From contig CAMFLJ010000010.1 of the NCBI GenBank assembly GCA_945957335.1, positions 1 through 24,115 of the forward strand: a stretch of 24,115 nt of DNA. Direction: 5' to 3'. Below, one piece after another: positions 1 to 7,138 of the stretch (positions are counted from its first letter, which is position 1; every line of letters starts with the position of its first letter). The notes under the pieces were generated by a model, which saw only the letters and a program-made list of their open reading frames with translations, ran no database searches and was not told where the DNA came from. Made by a program: the position numbers and the translations under genes. Source of the stretch: an uncultured Actinomycetes bacterium (GTDB lineage: Bacteria; Actinomycetota; Acidimicrobiia; Acidimicrobiales; Acidimicrobilacustridaceae).

Positions 1-105
1 GCCATCCCGTTCCCGGGCGGCGAGATGCGCCTGCTGTTCCTCGCCGACCCCGACGGCACGCGGGTCGAGCTGATGGAAGCCGTGGTCGAGCCGGGCGAGG
101 CCTGA
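1..105 (+). CDS. VOC-fold (glyoxalase/bleomycin-resistance-like) protein, C-terminal end only
   Basis: The window opens inside an ORF in frame 1 that ends at a TGA at 103-105. The 34 visible residues contain the stretch DPDGTRVELME, which is the typical last beta-strand of vicinal-oxygen-chelate proteins; the second Glu there is usually a metal ligand. The start lies outside the window, so neither length nor substrate can be judged. It faces the LLM oxidoreductase tail to tail with only 9 bases between stops. The VOC assignment rests on this short motif alone; glyoxalase, dioxygenase and epimerase members cannot be told apart. Confidence 0.6.
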   Translation, partial: AIPFPGGEMRLLFLADPDGTRVELMEAVVEPGEA

Positions 106-114
106 CCCGCCCCG

Positions 115-1020
115 TCAGGTCTCGAGCGGCAGCAGCTCGTCGGCCAGCGCACCCAGCTCGGCATCGGGGTCGACGTCGGCGCCGAGCGGTGTGATCACGA
201 ACTTCGACGCGCCCGCGTCGATCAGCTCGCCCAGCAGTGCAGGCAGGTCGGCGCGGCGGGGGATGACCGAGCGCGGGTCGCTGCCCGGGCTGCGCCGGTG
301 CACGAGCTCGACCACCCGGTCGGGGATCTCGCCGTCGGTGTAGGGCACCAGCGCGCCGTAGTGCTGCGGGTCCATGGTGCGGTCGTGCTCGGCGGCGCTC
401 GCCTCGATGACCGGGATGCCGGCGGCCACGTCGGCCGGTGAGCAGAACGACGGCAGCCAGCCGTCGCCCACGCGGCCGATCCGGCGCAGCTCGGCGGCGG
501 CGGCCCCGCCGAGCCAGACGGAGAACGGGCTCTGCAGCGGGGTGGGGAGCACCTGCACGTCGTCGACGGAGTAGAAGTCGCCGTGGTGGCTGACGACCTC
601 GCCCGTCCAGCACGCCCGCATGAGCGCCAGCGCCTCGTCGTGGCGGCGCCCGCGTTCGGTGCGCTCGACACCGAACGCCCGCTGCTCGGGTGGGTCGGCG
701 ATGCCCAGGCCGACGCCGGGGAGGAACCGCCCGCCGGAGAGCACGTCGAGCGTGGCCATCTCCTTGGCCAGGATCACCGGGTTGCGGCCCGGCAGCACGA
801 GCACCGACGTGCCCAGCTTGAGCCGCTCGGTGCGGCCGGCGGCCACCGCCAGCGCCACCAGCGGGTCGGGCGCGGGCGAGCCGATGCGCTCGGACACCCA
901 CAGCGAGTCGAAGCCCAGCTCCTCGCAGCGGTCGACCACGGCGGCGAAGCGCTCGGCCGTGCCCGACGCCGTGGCGGTGCCCATGCCGATGCCGATGCGG
1001 ACCTTCATCGGGGTGCTCAC
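115..1020 (-). CDS. LLM-class (luciferase-like) F420-dependent oxidoreductase
   Basis: This 301-residue protein has the TIM-barrel luciferase-like fold. It contains ELGFDSLWVSER near residues 34-45, the conserved LKLGTSVLVLPGRNPVILAKEMATLD segment in the first third (seen here as LKLGTSV, PGRNP and AKEMATLD), then LSGGRF.PGVGLG, and WLGG further on. Such enzymes usually use coenzyme F420 or FMN; the sequence resembles the actinobacterial F420-dependent subgroup, but the substrate is unknown. The GTG start at 1020 is preferred over the ATG four codons later (1008) because an AGGA lies 7 bases upstream of the GTG and nothing comparable precedes the ATG. The gene is divergent from the solute-binding lipoprotein, sharing a 65-base intergenic region. 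Confidence 0.85.
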   Translation of the reverse strand: MSTPMKVRIGIGMGTATASGTAERFAAVVDRCEELGFDSLWVSERIGSPAPDPLVALAVAAGRTERLKLGTSVLVLPGRNPVILAKEMATLDVLSGGRFLPGVGLGIADPPEQRAFGVERTERGRRHDEALALMRACWTGEVVSHHGDFYSVDDVQVLPTPLQSPFSVWLGGAAAAELRRIGRVGDGWLPSFCSPADVAAGIPVIEASAAEHDRTMDPQHYGALVPYTDGEIPDRVVELVHRRSPGSDPRSVIPRRADLPALLGELIDAGASKFVITPLGADVDPDAELGALADELLPLET

Positions 1021-1071
1021 CCGGGCATCCTGGCACCGGCCGGGCGCGCCTGCCCTCCCGGCCGGGGCGCG

Positions 1072-1077
1072 TACAGT
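1072..1077 (+). promoter_or_regulatory. -10 box (TACAGT) for the solute-binding lipoprotein
   Basis: TACAGT lies 8 bases before the GTG at 1086. That spacing would put the transcription start at or next to the start codon, and there is no Shine-Dalgarno sequence in between, so a leaderless mRNA is inferred. No convincing -35 is visible. Confidence 0.5.
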
Positions 1078-1085
1078 CCTGGGCC

Positions 1086-2738
1086 GTGCCCGTGCCGAGC
1101 GACCCCTCCCGCCGACCCTCCGCGCGGCGGCTGGGCCTGGTGGCCGTGGCGGTCGGCCTGCTGCTCGCGCTGGTCGCCTGCTCGAGCTCGAGCGGCTCGG
1201 GTGAGCCCGGCACCACCGGCCCCCAGCCGTCCGGCCCCGCCTCCACCGGCCCCCGCGACGGCGGCACCCTCACCATCGCCGTGGCGTCGGAGCCCGCGTC
1301 GTGGTCGCCGGCAGGCGGGGCGTGGGACTCCTCGCAGCTCCAGGCCGCGCGGGCCGTCTACGACCGGCTGCTCACCCGCGACGCCGACGACGTGGCCGCC
1401 TCCGAGCTGGCCACCGCCGTGCAGCCGAACGCCACGTTCACGCAATGGACGATCACGCTGCGCTCGGGCATCACGTTCCACGACGGCACCCCGCTCGACG
1501 CCGCCGCCGTGGCGGCCAACCTCGAGGCCCAGCGCGTCGGCCCGAACGCCGCGGCCCTGCTCGCACCCATCGCCTCGGTGCAGGCCGCCGACGCCACGAC
1601 GGTGGTGGTCACCACCACCACGCCGTGGTCGACCTTCGCGCAGGTGCTCACCACCCAGGTCGGCTACATCGCCGCCCCGAGCGTGCTCTCGGGTGCGTCG
1701 GCCACGCCGATCGGCACCGGTCCCTTCACCTACGCCGGCCAGGCGTTCGGCACGGTGGCCTTCGCCCGCAACCCCTCCTACTGGCGGCCCGGCCTGCCCC
1801 ACCTCGACGCCGTGCGCGTCGTCACCGTGCCCGAGGCCGCCGACCGGGTCGACGCCGTGCTCGACGGCACCGCCGACCTCGCCGCCGTCGACGAGCCCCG
1901 CCAGGTCTCGCGCCTCGCCGACCTCGGCGACGGCAAGGGCGTCACCGTGGTCGACGACCGCAACGGCGAGCGGCCGAAGGTCAACCTGGCCTTCGAGACG
2001 GGCCGGCCCCCGTTCGACCACATCAGCGCCCGCCGGGCCGTGGGCCTCGCCACCGACCGCGAGGAGATCCTCGACAAGGTGTTCGCCGGCCAGGGCACCG
2101 TCTCGCGGGGCATGCTCAGCGACACCTCGCCCTGGTTCAGCGACCACGCCCCGCCCGCCCGCGACCTCGACCGCTCGAAGGCCCAGGCCAAGCTCTACCT
2201 GGAGGAGACGGGCCAGCCGCTCACCTTCCAGCTGCTGGTGCCGCCGGACCCGACCCTCACCCACGTGGCGTCGATCTGGCGCCTGCAGCTCGCGCAGGCC
2301 GGCATCGAGGTCGAGCTCGTGCCCGTCGAGGGCCCGGCCCTCTATGCCGCGGCGCTCACCGGCCAGTACCAGGCGGCCCTGTCGGTGGGCTTCACCGAGC
2401 CCCACCCCGACCTCTACGAGCCGCTGTTCCGGGGCATCCCCGCCGAGCAGCCGGCGATCAACACCAACATCACCCGCTACGTGAACCCCGTGGTCACCAA
2501 GGCCTTCGCCGACGCCCGCGCCACCGCCGACGTGAGCCGCCAGGTCGACGACTACCGGGTCGTCCAGGAGCAGGTGTCGGTCGACGACCCCTACCTGTTC
2601 CTCGTGCAGGTCCGCAGCGTGGCCGTGGTGAGCGACCGCCTGCGCGACATGACCACGTGGGTGGCCGGGTCGGGTGCCGCCGAGCTCTCCGACGAGGCGG
2701 TCACGGTCTCGCTCGCCGAGCTCTGGCTGGCCGGCTGA
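1086..2738 (+). CDS. ABC-type peptide/nickel-family solute-binding lipoprotein (SBP_bac_5)
   Basis: The 550-residue protein begins with an Arg-rich n-region, a hydrophobic stretch at about residues 16-31 and a lipobox LVAC with the lipidated Cys at 32, followed by a Ser/Gly/Pro/Thr-rich linker. It is therefore predicted to be anchored on the outside of the cytoplasmic membrane. The rest is a family 5 extracellular binding domain: the early GGTLTIAVASEPASW, then FTQWTITLRSGITFHDGTPLDAAAV, GTGPF and YWRPGLPHLD are characteristic. Family members bind oligopeptides, nickel chelates or other solutes; the ligand is not evident. No permease or ATPase gene lies next to it, so it is an orphan here. 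The GTG start is supported by the adjacent -10 box. Confidence 0.88.
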   Translation: MPVPSDPSRRPSARRLGLVAVAVGLLLALVACSSSSGSGEPGTTGPQPSGPASTGPRDGGTLTIAVASEPASWSPAGGAWDSSQLQAARAVYDRLLTRDADDVAASELATAVQPNATFTQWTITLRSGITFHDGTPLDAAAVAANLEAQRVGPNAAALLAPIASVQAADATTVVVTTTTPWSTFAQVLTTQVGYIAAPSVLSGASATPIGTGPFTYAGQAFGTVAFARNPSYWRPGLPHLDAVRVVTVPEAADRVDAVLDGTADLAAVDEPRQVSRLADLGDGKGVTVVDDRNGERPKVNLAFETGRPPFDHISARRAVGLATDREEILDKVFAGQGTVSRGMLSDTSPWFSDHAPPARDLDRSKAQAKLYLEETGQPLTFQLLVPPDPTLTHVASIWRLQLAQAGIEVELVPVEGPALYAAALTGQYQAALSVGFTEPHPDLYEPLFRGIPAEQPAINTNITRYVNPVVTKAFADARATADVSRQVDDYRVVQEQVSVDDPYLFLVQVRSVAVVSDRLRDMTTWVAGSGAAELSDEAVTVSLAELWLAG

Positions 2739-2784
2739 GCCGACCCTCCACCCGGCGTCCCGCCGCTCTCCGGGCGGCCGTGGG

Positions 2785-2790
2785 TAGGTT
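2785..2790 (+). promoter_or_regulatory. -10 box (TAGGTT) for fumC, leaderless
   Basis: GGGTAGGTT ends 7 bases before the fumC ATG at 2798, with no ribosome-binding site between. It belongs to the recurring GGTAGGNT-N7-start pattern of this window. Confidence 0.6.
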
Positions 2791-2797
2791 GCCGCGC

Positions 2798-4219
2798 ATG
2801 AGCGAGGCCGAGCTGCTGCCGTCCCGACCGCCGATGCGCACCGAGCGCGACTCGATGGGGGAGGTGCTCGTGCCGGCCGCCGCCAAGTTCGGGGCCCAGA
2901 CCCAGCGCGCCGTCGAGAACTTCCCGATCTCGGGCGTGCCCATCGACCGCCGCCTGATCCGCGCCCTGGCCCTGGTGAAGGGCTCGGCGGCAGAGGTCAA
3001 CGCGTCGCTGCGCGACGTCGCCGTCGACCGCCGCACCGCGGATGCCATCAGGGCGGCGGCGGACGAGGTGGCCGAGGGCGTGTGGGACGCCGAGTTCCCG
3101 GTCGACGTGTTCCAGACCGGCTCGGGCACGTCGTCGAACATGAACGCCAACGAGGTGATCGCCACGCTGGCGTCGGAGCGGCTGGGTGAGCCCGGCTCGG
3201 TGCACCCCAACGACCACGTGAACGCCTCGCAGAGCTCGAACGACGTGTTCCCCTCCGCGGTCCACCTCGCCACCGTGCAGTCGATCGCCGAGGAGCTGAT
3301 CCCCGCGGTGGAGCACCTCCGGTCGTCGTTCGCCCGCCAGTCCCGGCGCTTCCGCTCGGTGGTGAAGGCCGGTCGCACCCACCTCATGGACGCCACGCCC
3401 GTCACCCTCGGCCAGGAGATGGGCGGCTACGCCGCGCAGCTCGGCGACGCGGCCCGCCGCCTCGAGCGAGCGCTGCCAGAGGTCGGGCGCCTGCCCCTCG
3501 GCGGCACGGCCGTCGGGACGGGCATCAACGCTCCCCGCACGTTCGCCCCGAAGGTCATCGCCCTGCTCGTCGAGCGCACCGGGCTGCCCCTCAGCGAGGC
3601 CCCCGACCACTTCGCCGCCCAGGGCGCCCGCGATGCGCTGGTGGTCGCCAGCGGCGAGCTGCGGGCGCTCGCCGCCGCGCTCATCAAGATCGCCAACGAC
3701 CTCCGGTGGATGGCCTCGGGCCCGCGCACCGGGCTCGCCGAGATCCGCCTGCCCGACCTGCAGCCGGGCTCGTCGATCATGCCGGGCAAGGTGAACCCGG
3801 TGCTGTGCGAGGCCGTCACCCAGGTGGCCGCCCAGGTCTACGGCAACGACGCCGCGGTGGCGTTCGGGGCCAGCCAGGGCAACTTCGAGCTCAACGTCTA
3901 CGTGCCGATGATGGCCCGCAACGTGCTCGAGTCGATCGGCCTGCTGGCCAACGTCTGCCGCCTGTTCGCCGACCGCTGCGTCGACGGCATCGAGGCCGAC
4001 GAGGAGCGCTGCCTGGCCTACGCCGAGTCGTCACCGTCGCTGGGAACGTCGCTCAACCCGTTCGTCGGCTACGAGAAGGCGGCCGCGCTGGTGAAGGAGT
4101 CGGTGCGCACGGGGCGCAGCATCCGCGAGCTCGTGCTCGAGGAGGGGCTGATGGAGGCCGACGACCTCGACCGGGCCCTCGACGTGCTGGGGATGACGAA
4201 GGGCGGCGTGCGCCGCTGA
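2798..4219 (+). CDS. fumC: Class II fumarate hydratase
   Basis: The protein (473 residues, normal for FumC) catalyses reversible hydration of fumarate to L-malate in the cytosol as part of the TCA cycle. The family signature GSSIMPGKVNP sits at residues 324-334 and carries the flexible catalytic-Ser loop. Also present are TGSGTSSNMNANEV near residue 107, the HPNDHVNASQSSNDVFP region and GRTHLMDATPVTLGQE, which contains the proton-relay His. The HPNDHVN and SSNDVFP motifs favour fumarase over aspartase or argininosuccinate lyase. It has its own leaderless promoter and converges on the thioredoxin-fold gene, with two tandem hairpins at the junction. Malate from glyoxylate and acetyl-CoA chemistry would feed this step, but that link is inference. 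Confidence 0.95.
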   Translation: MSEAELLPSRPPMRTERDSMGEVLVPAAAKFGAQTQRAVENFPISGVPIDRRLIRALALVKGSAAEVNASLRDVAVDRRTADAIRAAADEVAEGVWDAEFPVDVFQTGSGTSSNMNANEVIATLASERLGEPGSVHPNDHVNASQSSNDVFPSAVHLATVQSIAEELIPAVEHLRSSFARQSRRFRSVVKAGRTHLMDATPVTLGQEMGGYAAQLGDAARRLERALPEVGRLPLGGTAVGTGINAPRTFAPKVIALLVERTGLPLSEAPDHFAAQGARDALVVASGELRALAAALIKIANDLRWMASGPRTGLAEIRLPDLQPGSSIMPGKVNPVLCEAVTQVAAQVYGNDAAVAFGASQGNFELNVYVPMMARNVLESIGLLANVCRLFADRCVDGIEADEERCLAYAESSPSLGTSLNPFVGYEKAAALVKESVRTGRSIRELVLEEGLMEADDLDRALDVLGMTKGGVRR

Positions 4220-4243
4220 GCGGCGCGGCTCCGGCTCAGCCGG
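4210..4243. terminator. Two tandem GC-rich hairpins between convergent genes
   Basis: At the fumC stop codon, GCGCCGCT-G-AGCGGCGC (4210-4226) is a perfect palindrome. It is followed by CCGGCT-C-AGCCGG (4231-4243), which includes the stop codon of the opposite-strand gene. Neither has a T-run. Placed between two convergent genes, they could act as a compact bidirectional terminator; this is inferred from position and symmetry. Confidence 0.4.
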
Positions 4244-4724
4244 CGACGGGAGTGCCGACGAACGGCGACGGGTCGCCGTTGGCGGGGATGGTGGGCAGCG
4301 TCCAGCCCATGCGGTCCGAGAGGTTCTCGGCCACGACGCGCCATGCCTCGGGGTTCCAGCCCTCACCGGCGGCCTCGACCTGGTGGTGCTGGTTGACGTG
4401 CACGAACGCCGGGAGGGTCTCGAGGCCGAACGCCTTCACCGCGGTGCGGTCGGGGTCGGCGAACACGAGGAACTCGTCGACGAAGTGGCCCATGAAGGTG
4501 CGGGCCTCGTCGACCGAGCAGGTGCAGAGGAAGGCGATGCGGACGTCGGCCTCGGCGTAGTGGCGCAGCACCCGGGCAGCCGACTCGAGCGCCCATGAGC
4601 TCTCGAGGGTGTACGGGTCGAGGGCGACGATGGCGAGGTGGAACGTGGTGGTCCACTCCGCGATCGTGCGGGGCGAGCCCGTGACGGGGGTGAGCGAAAC
4701 GTCGGCCGGCACGTCGGTGGTCAC
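4236..4724 (-). CDS. Thioredoxin-fold protein lacking a CXXC active site
   Basis: The 162-residue protein has the alternating strand/helix pattern of a thioredoxin fold. FHLAIVALDPYTLESSW is a plausible first strand and helix. After LVFADPDRTAVKAFGL comes LPAFVHV, whose Pro sits where the cis-Pro of thioredoxins is found, and then a short strand with AAGEGWNPEAW, as in thioredoxin or peroxiredoxin C-termini. No CXXC occurs; the only cysteines are Cys67 and Cys69 (FLCTCS), at the end of a strand rather than before a helix. I know no function for it. The GTG start is supported by a -10 box exactly 7 bases upstream. Confidence 0.7.
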   Translation of the reverse strand: MTTDVPADVSLTPVTGSPRTIAEWTTTFHLAIVALDPYTLESSWALESAARVLRHYAEADVRIAFLCTCSVDEARTFMGHFVDEFLVFADPDRTAVKAFGLETLPAFVHVNQHHQVEAAGEGWNPEAWRVVAENLSDRMGWTLPTIPANGDPSPFVGTPVAG

Positions 4725-4731
4725 GGCCCGA

Positions 4732-4737
4732 AACGTA
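4732..4737 (-). promoter_or_regulatory. -10 box (TACGTT on the minus strand), leaderless
   Basis: Read on the minus strand, TACGTT ends 7 bases before the GTG start at 4724, with no Shine-Dalgarno between. This fixes the start of the thioredoxin-fold gene. Confidence 0.55.
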
Positions 4738-4766
4738 GCGCGCGTGGCGTCGCGGTCGCGAACCTC

Positions 4767-4787
4767 GGCGCCCGGTCACGGGGCGCC
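4767..4787. repeat. 7-bp perfect inverted repeat in a divergent promoter region
   Basis: GGCGCCC (4767-4773) and GGGCGCC (4781-4787) are perfect complements separated by 7 bases. The repeat lies 14 bases upstream of the -10 box at 4802 and 29 bases from the minus-strand -10 box, so it could be an operator or simply a GC-rich hairpin. Confidence 0.35.
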
Positions 4788-4801
4788 TTGCGGAGGGCGG
4801 C

Positions 4802-4807
4802 TACCTT
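4802..4807 (+). promoter_or_regulatory. -10 box (TACCTT) for the membrane protein gene
   Basis: TACCTT lies 47 bases before the GTG at 4855. This gene, unlike many neighbours, has a leader with a Shine-Dalgarno (AGGGAG, 4844-4849) 5 bases before the start codon. Confidence 0.4.
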
Positions 4808-4854
4808 CTGGCCACCGCCACCCGGGCCCTGGCCCGACGACCCAGGGAGCCAGC

Positions 4855-5304
4855 GTGACCCACGTCCTCGCCGCGATCGGTTCGACCTCGTACAAGATCA
4901 CGCTGCTGCTCCACATCCTGGCGGTCATCATCGCCTTCGCGCCGGCGTGGCTCACCCCGATCCTGTTCCGGATCGCCGGGCCCACCGACAAGAACACCTC
5001 GGACGCGCTGGGCCTCGCCGTGCTGCGGCTCTCGCTGCCGTTCGTCGCCATCGCCGGCATCCTCGGCTTCGGCCTCGCCGGCATGAGCGAGAAGGTCTAC
5101 AAGATGAGCCAGACCTGGCTCATGGTGGCGATCATCCTCTGGCTGGTGCAGCTCGCGGTGCTGTTCTTCGTCGCCCGCCCCGGCTTCAAGGCGCTGTCGG
5201 CCGGCGACGCCGCCGCCCGGGGTCGGGTCATGGCCTCCACCGGCGTCACCCACCTCATCCTGCTGGTGATGCTCTACCTCATGATCTGGAAGCCGGGCCT
5301 CTGA
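4855..5304 (+). CDS. Four-helix integral membrane protein (DUF2269-like)
   Basis: The 149-residue protein has four predicted transmembrane segments at about residues 15-38, 54-76, 88-107 and 131-147. A short polar loop (GPTDKNTSD) follows the first, and a basic/acidic loop (RPGFKALSAGDAAARGR) lies between the third and fourth. LLLHILAVIIAFAPAWLTPILFR is reminiscent of DUF2269-type proteins, for which I know no biochemical role. The GTG start is chosen because AGGGAG lies 5 bases upstream and because upstream in-frame sequence runs through the promoter. It is transcribed with its own promoter, followed 50 bases later by the IF-2B-like gene. Confidence 0.75.
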   Translation: MTHVLAAIGSTSYKITLLLHILAVIIAFAPAWLTPILFRIAGPTDKNTSDALGLAVLRLSLPFVAIAGILGFGLAGMSEKVYKMSQTWLMVAIILWLVQLAVLFFVARPGFKALSAGDAAARGRVMASTGVTHLILLVMLYLMIWKPGL

Positions 5305-5342
5305 GCCTGCGTCTGACGGCCGGCTGACGCCCAGGGCCTCGG

Positions 5343-5348
5343 TAGGGT
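5343..5348 (+). promoter_or_regulatory. -10 box (TAGGGT) for the IF-2B-like gene, leaderless
   Basis: GGTAGGGT ends 6 bases before a GTG (5355) and 9 bases before the adjacent ATG (5358). Either codon would be compatible with a leaderless transcript; no Shine-Dalgarno is visible. The box is flanked by a 5-bp inverted repeat, CTCGG/CCGAG. Confidence 0.55.
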
Positions 5349-5354
5349 CCCCGA

Positions 5355-6158
5355 GTGATGCACCCCGTCGAGCGCCTCCGCTACGTCGCCCGGGCCACCG
5401 GCTACCCGCAGAGCACCGTGGTCGCCGAGGCGGCCCGCGCGCTCGCGTCGTTCACCTCCGACCCCCAGGGTCTCGTCACGGCCTGCCGTCGACTGGTGTC
5501 GCGCCAGCCCGGCTCGGCCGCGCTGGTGTGGCTCTGCGCCCGGGTGCTCACCGCCGGCGACCCGCGTGCCGAGATCCGTGACGCCCTCGACCTGCTCGAG
5601 GGCGACCACACCCCGAACGAGCTGGCCCACGCCCTGCCCGAGGACGCCACCGTGCTGGTGGTCGGCTGGCCCGAGTTCGCCGAGGAGGCGCTGCCCCGGC
5701 GCGGCGACGTCGAAGTTCTGGCCGTCGACGTGCACGGCGAGGGCTCGGGCCTGGTGCGCCGACTGCTGCAGTCCGACGTCGACGCCATCGACGTGCCCCT
5801 CGCCGGCCTCGGTGCGGCGGCCGCCGAGGCCGACCTCGTGCTGCTCGAGGCGGGCGCGGTCGGGCCCACCGAGTTCCTCGCCGTGAGCGGCTCGCGGGCC
5901 GCGGCCGCGGTGGCTCGCCACAACGGTGCGCCGGTGTGGCTGGTGGCCGGCGTCGGCCGGCTCCTGCCCGAGCGCATGTGGCTGCCCGTGCGCGAGCGGG
6001 TGCTCACCGACGAGACCTGGGACGCCGACGACGAGGCCGTCCCCCTCGACCTGGTCGACAAGGTGGTGGGCCCCACCGGCCCGCTCGACGTCGACGCCGC
6101 GATCCGGCGCACCGACTGCCCGGTCGCCCCCGAGCTCTTCAAGGGCGACGTGATCTGA
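5355..6158 (+). CDS. eIF-2B alpha-like (IF-2B fold) protein, possible sugar-phosphate isomerase relative
   Basis: This 267-residue protein has the layout of the IF-2B family. A helical N-terminal third is followed by a Rossmann-like half with ATVLVVGWPEF, a VEVLAVDVHGEG strand, and DLVLLEAGAVGPTEFLAVSGSRAAAAVARHNGAPVWLVAGVGRLLP (positions about 5830-5970). The last segment matches the family pattern of an acidic-loop strand, a Gly-x3-Ala helix and a strand. Bacterial members include methylthioribose-1-phosphate isomerase and ribose-1,5-bisphosphate isomerase. This one is short and divergent: I cannot place the catalytic Cys/Asp pair with confidence, so the reaction is open. Its stop codon overlaps the start of a nucleoside hydrolase, which makes a link to ribose salvage attractive but unproven. 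The start could be GTG 5355 or ATG 5358. Confidence 0.65.
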   Translation: MMHPVERLRYVARATGYPQSTVVAEAARALASFTSDPQGLVTACRRLVSRQPGSAALVWLCARVLTAGDPRAEIRDALDLLEGDHTPNELAHALPEDATVLVVGWPEFAEEALPRRGDVEVLAVDVHGEGSGLVRRLLQSDVDAIDVPLAGLGAAAAEADLVLLEAGAVGPTEFLAVSGSRAAAAVARHNGAPVWLVAGVGRLLPERMWLPVRERVLTDETWDADDEAVPLDLVDKVVGPTGPLDVDAAIRRTDCPVAPELFKGDVI

Positions 6159-7138
6159 TGCCGGTGCCGATGGTGATCGACACCGACGGGGGGATCGACG
6201 ACGCGTCGGCCCTGTGGTGGGCGCTCACCTCACCCGAGGTCGACCTGGTCGGCGTCACCACCGTGCACGGCAACATCGACGCCGTCACCGCGGCCGCCAA
6301 CGTGTGCCGCATCCTCGAGGCCGCGGGGCGCCCCGACATCCCCGTGGCGGTCGGCGCCGACGAGCCCTTCGCCGAGGCGCCCGAGATGCGCCCGGCCGAC
6401 TTCATCCACGGCACCGACGGCATCGGCGAGACCAACCGCCCGCCGGCGGCGCACGGCCCGGTCGACGAGAGCGCCGACGAGCTGCTCGCCCGGCTGGTGG
6501 CCGAGGCCCCCGAGCCGATCACCCTCGTCACCATCGGGCCGCTCACCAACGTCGCCCACCGGGCGGCGGCCGACCCGGCCTGGGCCGCAGCGGTCGACCG
6601 GCTGGTGGTGATGGGCGGCTCGGTGAGCATGCCCGGCAACGCGAAGCCCGGGGCCGAGGCCAACATCGCCCACGACCCGGCCGCCGCTGCGGTGGTGGCC
6701 CACGCCGGCTGGGCCCGGCCCCCGCTCATGGTCGGCCTAGACGTCACCCACGTCGGCACCTTCACCGACCAGGAGTTCGCCCTCGTCGACGAGCGCCGCA
6801 ACGCGGCGGCCGCCTACATGGCCGAGCCGCTGGCGTTCTACCGGCGCTTCGGCGGCACGTTCTGCGAGCCGGGCGAGTGCCCGCAGCACGACCTTCTGGC
6901 CGTCATGGCCGCGGTGCTGCCCGGGCTGGTGCACGGGCCGGTGCTGCCCATCGCCGTGCAGGACACCCCGGGCCCGGCGTGGGGCGTCGTGGTGGTCGAC
7001 CGGCGCGTGCCGTTCTTCGAGCGGGCGGGCTCGGGGTCGGCCCAGCCCGTCACCGACGGGTTCTCGCCGTGGGAGCTCGGGCTCGAGGTCGACGTCGAGC
7101 GGTTCCGGGCCGAGGTCAGGCGCCTGTTCGGCGGGTGA
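6158..7138 (+). CDS. Inosine/uridine-preferring-type nucleoside hydrolase
   Basis: Nucleoside hydrolases cleave the N-glycosidic bond of ribonucleosides to give ribose and a base, using a Ca2+ held by an N-terminal Asp cluster. Here the cluster is DTDGGIDDA at residues 8-16, with Gly instead of the more usual Pro at the fourth position. ITLVTIGPLTNVAH, the VVMGGSVSMPGNAKPGAEANIAHDPAAA block, and a C-terminal HD (QHDLLAVMAAV) that supplies the catalytic His and a further Asp ligand are all present. Length (326 residues) is normal. Its ATG overlaps the upstream TGA by one base (TGATG), so translation is probably coupled to the IF-2B-like protein. The C-terminal 23 bases overlap the convergent aldo/keto reductase gene. 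Base specificity cannot be read from the sequence. Confidence 0.9.
   Translation: MPVPMVIDTDGGIDDASALWWALTSPEVDLVGVTTVHGNIDAVTAAANVCRILEAAGRPDIPVAVGADEPFAEAPEMRPADFIHGTDGIGETNRPPAAHGPVDESADELLARLVAEAPEPITLVTIGPLTNVAHRAAADPAWAAAVDRLVVMGGSVSMPGNAKPGAEANIAHDPAAAAVVAHAGWARPPLMVGLDVTHVGTFTDQEFALVDERRNAAAAYMAEPLAFYRRFGGTFCEPGECPQHDLLAVMAAVLPGLVHGPVLPIAVQDTPGPAWGVVVVDRRVPFFERAGSGSAQPVTDGFSPWELGLEVDVERFRAEVRRLFGG

Noticed and set aside
1017..2405. Minus-strand ORF opposite the solute-binding lipoprotein
   Set aside because: Low-complexity Gly/Arg/Val/His composition and no family match; the opposite strand encodes a clear lipoprotein.
583..2484. Long plus-strand ORF of about 630 codons overlapping the LLM and lipoprotein genes
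   Set aside because: It is rich in Arg, Pro, Ala and Ser with no recognisable domain, and lies across two well-supported genes; a shadow of high-GC codon bias.
7116..7138. 23-base tail-to-tail overlap of the nucleoside hydrolase and aldo/keto reductase genes
   Set aside because: Both C-termini look normal, and short convergent overlaps are common in compact genomes; not remarkable.
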